A stretch of 64,000 nt of DNA from Pseudomonadota bacterium (GTDB lineage Bacteria > Pseudomonadota > Alphaproteobacteria > SP197). Positions 61,030-64,000 of this stretch are shown piece by piece. The stretch covers positions 36,772-100,771 of the forward strand of contig JBCCIS010000015.1 of the NCBI GenBank assembly GCA_039028155.1. Reading direction: 5' to 3'. Both the position numbers and the translations under genes were made by a program. Below the pieces are notes generated by a model. That model was not told the origin of the DNA, did not search any database, and saw only the letters and a list, made by a program, of their open reading frames with translations. The first letter of the stretch is position 1, and every line of letters starts with the position of its first letter.

Positions 61030-61098
61030 CCAGCCCGCTCCCCCTCCAGGCCACCCCTAGGATGCTGCCATGGGTGGCCGGGAGGCGGAGCGGGCTGG
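61030..61098. repeat. palindromic intergenic repeat, copy 2
   Basis: Left arm 61030-61056 (CCAGCCCGCTCCCCCTCC, then AGGCCACCC) pairs with 61072-61098 over 27 bases with two mismatches; the loop is 15 bases. The arms match copy 1 at 36019-36120. The loop CTAGGATGCTGCCAT resembles the AGGATGCCGCCAT of copy 1. It lies between two secreted paralogues. Confidence 0.85.
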
Positions 61099-61209
61099 TG
61101 CTGCCAACCGATGAGATAATGCGCTAGCCTTTGCCGGGCAGGCGGGGCGTTGGCGTAGGTCGAGGCGATCCGCTGCCGTATGAAGGTCACTCGGGGAGAT
61201 CGCAAGGCC

Positions 61210-61836
61210 ATGCCGTCACGTATCGCCGCCGCCGCGTTCGCCATATTGACGCCCACCGTCCTGGCAGTATCGGCACCTGCCCAGGCCGACCGCGAGGCCG
61301 CGAACTACGGCCATGTCATTACCGATACCTGGGGCACGTGTTATGCCCGCTCGGTCCCCAGCGAGGCTTATGGCAACGGCGGGCGTACGGACATCTACCG
61401 CATCGGTTCGCTTGACGAGCCGGATATCCTGGTCGCCAGTTTCGACTTCTTCTCCCAGCAGCTTTTCCTGGACTGCCAGGTCGCCGACGGCGAAGGCGGC
61501 TATGATGTCTCGGTCGTCGCATTGGGACCTTGGCCGCGTGGGTCCGCGCCCAATCACGAGACGGTGGCGCTTGCCATGTTCTACGGCAGCGACGAGATCG
61601 CGCGCTATTCGACCAAGGACATCGCCGGCGACAGGCCCGGCGCCGTCAGTTGCACCATCTCCCACTATCAGGTGATCGACCGCGTGAAAGGCTTCGGCCG
61701 CGACCTGGACGGCAACGAGGTCATCATCCTGACCACGGTCGACGGCCAGATCATGAGCTTCGATCTGATCACCGGCGCGCTTTTGCATACCGAGCCCGGC
61801 CTGGCGCCGGGCCCCGGTGGTGGTGAATGCCCCTAG
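61210..61836 (+). CDS. hypothetical secreted protein, paralogue B
   Basis: 208 residues from ATG 61210, preferred to ATG 61180 because it equals the length of paralogue A. Signal peptide to about AQAD. Shared with A: EAANYGHV, WGTCYARSVP, ASFDFFS, LGPWPRGSAPN, ARYSTKDIAGDRP and SHYQVI. The middle differs freely. No known domain. Function unknown. Confidence 0.65.
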   Translation: MPSRIAAAAFAILTPTVLAVSAPAQADREAANYGHVITDTWGTCYARSVPSEAYGNGGRTDIYRIGSLDEPDILVASFDFFSQQLFLDCQVADGEGGYDVSVVALGPWPRGSAPNHETVALAMFYGSDEIARYSTKDIAGDRPGAVSCTISHYQVIDRVKGFGRDLDGNEVIILTTVDGQIMSFDLITGALLHTEPGLAPGPGGGECP

Positions 61837-61914
61837 ACTGAGCTGCTGTTTACGTTTGGAACACGCAAGGCCGACACCGCGACACCGACCCATCGGTGAG
61901 TGATGCTTTGGCGC

Positions 61915-62292
61915 TCATGACCAAACGTTCGCCTCCTCCGCAAAATCGGCGGTCTGCACGTTGACGACGCAGAAGCGCTGGCCGGTCGGTGCTTCCATGA
62001 CGGTCCATCGCGGAAACGCCACCACAAACTCCGCGCCCAGGCTTTTCAACCGCGCGACCTCTGCCTCGATATCGTCGGTTTCGATATCAAGATGGACACG
62101 CGAGACGTGGTCGACCTTCTGCACCTCGACATCAAGACCGCCCGGGCCGCTGTCGAACTGTACGTAGTTGGGATCGTCGGGGTCGAACGGCTGCGCCGAC
62201 AGGCCAAGCGCCTTGCCCCAGAAATCGGCGGCCGCGTGAAGGTCATCGGTCCGGCAGTCGATGATCAGGCCACCCAATCGGCTCTTGTGCAT
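61915..62292 (-). CDS. VOC family protein
   Basis: 125 residues from ATG 62292 (GGAGA upstream). A vicinal-oxygen-chelate fold of the glyoxalase-like kind: GGLIIDCRTDDLHAAADFWGKALGL in parts, then VSRVHLDIETDDIEAEVARL in parts and GQRFCVVN. Metal ligands not fixed by eye. It is a possible dioxygenase or resistance protein; no clue from neighbours. Confidence 0.8.
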   Translation of the reverse strand: MHKSRLGGLIIDCRTDDLHAAADFWGKALGLSAQPFDPDDPNYVQFDSGPGGLDVEVQKVDHVSRVHLDIETDDIEAEVARLKSLGAEFVVAFPRWTVMEAPTGQRFCVVNVQTADFAEEANVWS

Positions 62293-62634
62293 GATCACTC
62301 TCCATATGCGGCGGATAGGCTGCGGCGATGGGCCAGTGTTGGCGCAGGCGGTCGCACCGATCAAGCGCGATTGTCCGGGCGATGCCATCATCCGCCAAGC
62401 ACGCATGGCGGCATTCGCCGTACCGCGAGTTCACTTGGAATCCTGTTCGCTCGCCAGACCCGCCGTGATAGCGTTCCAGGGCAGAGGGGCAATCTGCATA
62501 TCTCGGCGAGAACCGTCTCCGTCCAAGACGGATGGCGTTCGCGAGCATGTGACTGATCGTGCAAGGCACCCTCTGATCGGTTGCGCCGGCGCGTGACGGT
62601 GGCGGCGCGCATACAGACCTCGATGGAGGTTCGC
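62293..62634. other. intergenic, no gene seen
   Basis: 342 bases between two divergent genes. Short frames here have no family features, and I see no strong promoter, repeat or RNA fold. A small hairpin-like CGTCCAAGACG near 62520 is not clearly functional. Confidence 0.5.
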
Positions 62635-63138
62635 ATGAAACGACTTCTGACAATCGTACTGTGCGCTGTCGCTCTGGCTGGCAGTGCCGTGACGGCAATG
62701 GCTGACGACGAAAGTGCCGACGCCCTGACGCCGAAGGACTGGTTACGCCTGGCGCCGGACGACGATGCGCGCTTCGCGCTCCTGGAACAGTATCTGCGGG
62801 GTTACGACCGATCGATGTGGGAGATCGGCGACCGCTATCAGGTCATCTACGATGCCTTGACCTTGGAAAACTACGACCTCGCCCTCTATCACTGGAGCAA
62901 GATCAGAACGACACTCGTCAACGGTAATCTGAAGCGGCCGGACCGGCAGGCCAATTCGGAAGCCTTCTTCTTGGACAGCACCTGGGCAGACGTTAAGGAA
63001 GACTTTGAGAGCAGAGACCCCAAAATCGCTTGGGAAGGTTTCGATCTGGCGCGCACTGCCTGCATGACCTGTCACGAGGCGGAGAACATCGCCTATATGA
63101 ACGAGCAGCCCTTGTTCATCGACACCGAAGTTCCGTAG
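62635..63138 (+). CDS. exported protein with one CxxCH haem motif
   Basis: 167 residues from ATG 62635 (GGAGG six bases upstream). Signal peptide (MKRLLTIVLCAVALAGSAVT, then AMA). Near the C-terminus is CMTCH (about residues 143-147), a c-type haem attachment site. DWLRLAPDDDARFALLEQYL and the ALYHWSKI region resemble the cytochrome-c-like DUF of unknown role, with a helical bundle. The haem axial Met is not clear (one late Met in YMNEQ). No redox partner is next to it. Confidence 0.72.
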   Translation: MKRLLTIVLCAVALAGSAVTAMADDESADALTPKDWLRLAPDDDARFALLEQYLRGYDRSMWEIGDRYQVIYDALTLENYDLALYHWSKIRTTLVNGNLKRPDRQANSEAFFLDSTWADVKEDFESRDPKIAWEGFDLARTACMTCHEAENIAYMNEQPLFIDTEVP

Positions 63139-63169
63139 GACGCGAGGGAACCGGTTGATATCGTTGGCG

Positions 63170-64000
63170 TCAGGCTGAAAAAAACAGTCGGATCGTCACG
63201 TCGTTACCGTGGGCGGTCGATTCCATGCGGTCGGGGTAAACGCCGGTCAGAAACTCCGCCAAGCCGTAGGAAAACGACTCCTCCTCCAGGAACGAGCGTC
63301 GTTTGATGCCGACATTGGGCAGTGACAGCAGCGTGCCCTTGTAGGTGATGGTGACGATGAAACGATAGTCGTCGTAGCTGATCTCCGCGCGTAGTTCGCC
63401 GGCCACCAGGTGGGCGAGCTGCAGATGCTCAAGCACCTGGTTCGTGCTGGTCGTCGCGCGTTTGACCAGGTCATCGTCCATGCCCCACGCAGCGCCGCGG
63501 TCACGGATCAGGCCGGCAAGGTCGTCCTGGGGCGTGGTCGCCGCCTCGAACGCCAGATCCGCCTTGCGCCGACTGCCCAAACGGAAGACGAGGTGCAGCA
63601 CCAGCGCCGAGATAACGGCCATCGACAGCATCGTGCTGGTGAACGGCTGCAGCACCTTCGGCATTTGCCTGAAGTAGTCGTGAAAGACCTCGCGCGCCAA
63701 TCCCAGAAGCATGGGGACGCCGATGACGAAGGTCATACGCGTGTCGATGTTGCGTGACTGAATGATCTGGATGCCGCCGGCGATCATGAACGACGCGGTA
63801 AAGAGAAGCGCCGCACCCAGCACGGCCGGTGGCAGCAGGACAAAGAGCGCGCCGATCTTGGGGCTGAAGGCAAAGAGGATAAGAAAGCCCGCGGCGGCGA
63901 AGGCGATCACGCGACTGGTCGCGCCCGACGCCTTGGAGACGCCGACCAGGCTGGGGCCCGTGTTCATGCCGATGACGCCGAGCAGGCCGCCCAGCATGCA
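63170..64000 (-). CDS. NCS2-type xanthine/uracil permease with ATPase-like tail, 5' truncated
   Basis: The frame is open to the window edge, so the N-terminal half is missing. The first visible part has membrane helices and LGVIGMNTGPSLVGVSKASGA in parts and GALFVLLPPAVLGAALLF in parts, typical of the second half of NCS2 nucleobase permeases. From about residue 150 a soluble domain of 125 residues follows (DLVKRATTSTNQVLEHLQL, then a beta-rich end with FSYGLAEFLTGVYPDRM) that resembles the HATPase fold of anti-sigma factors but lacks clear N/G boxes. The fusion is unusual. Confidence 0.75.
   Translation of the reverse strand, partial: CMLGGLLGVIGMNTGPSLVGVSKASGATSRVIAFAAAGFLILFAFSPKIGALFVLLPPAVLGAALLFTASFMIAGGIQIIQSRNIDTRMTFVIGVPMLLGLAREVFHDYFRQMPKVLQPFTSTMLSMAVISALVLHLVFRLGSRRKADLAFEAATTPQDDLAGLIRDRGAAWGMDDDLVKRATTSTNQVLEHLQLAHLVAGELRAEISYDDYRFIVTITYKGTLLSLPNVGIKRRSFLEEESFSYGLAEFLTGVYPDRMESTAHGNDVTIRLFFSA

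Noticed and set aside
1..64000. tRNA, rRNA, CRISPR, insertion sequences
   Set aside because: I looked for cloverleaf and T-loop patterns, regular spacer arrays and transposase motifs and saw none; no tool was run, so a small RNA could be missed.

Overview
The window is chromosomal DNA of a high-G+C alphaproteobacterium, probably near the Rhodospirillales. This is inferred from the gene set: COQ9 and UbiX for ubiquinone, a proton-translocating transhydrogenase with a split alpha subunit, fused HldE for lipopolysaccharide heptose, PurE/PurK, a propionyl-CoA synthetase and many small DUF proteins of that class. Genes are dense on both strands, often with ATGA overlaps. I found no rRNA, tRNA, CRISPR array or insertion sequence. 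The first gene (adenylate-forming ligase) and the last (NCS2-type permease) run off the window.

Layout. 1-10.5 kb: a truncated acyl-CoA ligase, a GNAT, an MFS carrier, a glycine-zipper protein, prs, a linear-amide hydrolase, prpE and an orphan substrate-binding protein. 10.6-18 kb: acyl-CoA ligase, hldE, DUF465, ubiX, TIGR02444, a diguanylate cyclase and purEK. 18-22.8 kb: a TetR repressor with two palindromic operators facing a four-gene phospholipid operon that resembles E. coli ynbABC plus an acyltransferase. 22.9-31 kb: Sel1 and hypothetical secreted proteins, a TauD oxygenase, then a minus-strand run of an acidic-repeat exported peptide, a JmjC/cupin oxygenase, an MBL hydrolase, def, COQ9 and an adenylate cyclase. 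31.2-34.4 kb: rpsU with an apparent ATC start codon, and pntB-pntAB-pntAA. 34.5-49.3 kb: two ArsR regulators whose operators lie over the start codon, GSTs, an arsR-arsI-GST set, a universal stress protein, a lower-G+C patch (37.1-39.3 kb) with TetR, an NTF2-like protein and a broken gene, and a bicarbonate module (carbonic anhydrase, SbtB-like, SbtA). 50.8-52 kb: three tandem four-cysteine secreted paralogues.

The most striking locus is 52.1-56.9 kb. A core-only threonyl-tRNA synthetase, a DHA2-type MFS exporter and a second-type methionyl-tRNA synthetase follow each other. Each synthetase is preceded by a short leader peptide rich in the cognate codon (Thr; Met), then an intrinsic terminator, with an antiterminator-capable segment inside the leader reading frame. 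This is the architecture of ribosome-mediated attenuation. I infer a module that senses falling Thr-tRNA or Met-tRNA charging, for example under a synthetase inhibitor, and makes replacement enzymes plus an exporter.

56.9-64 kb holds Sel1 and Cys-rich secreted proteins, an MBL hydrolase, a pair of equal-length secreted paralogues separated by a palindromic repeat whose other copy lies at 36 kb, a VOC protein, a CxxCH protein and the permease.
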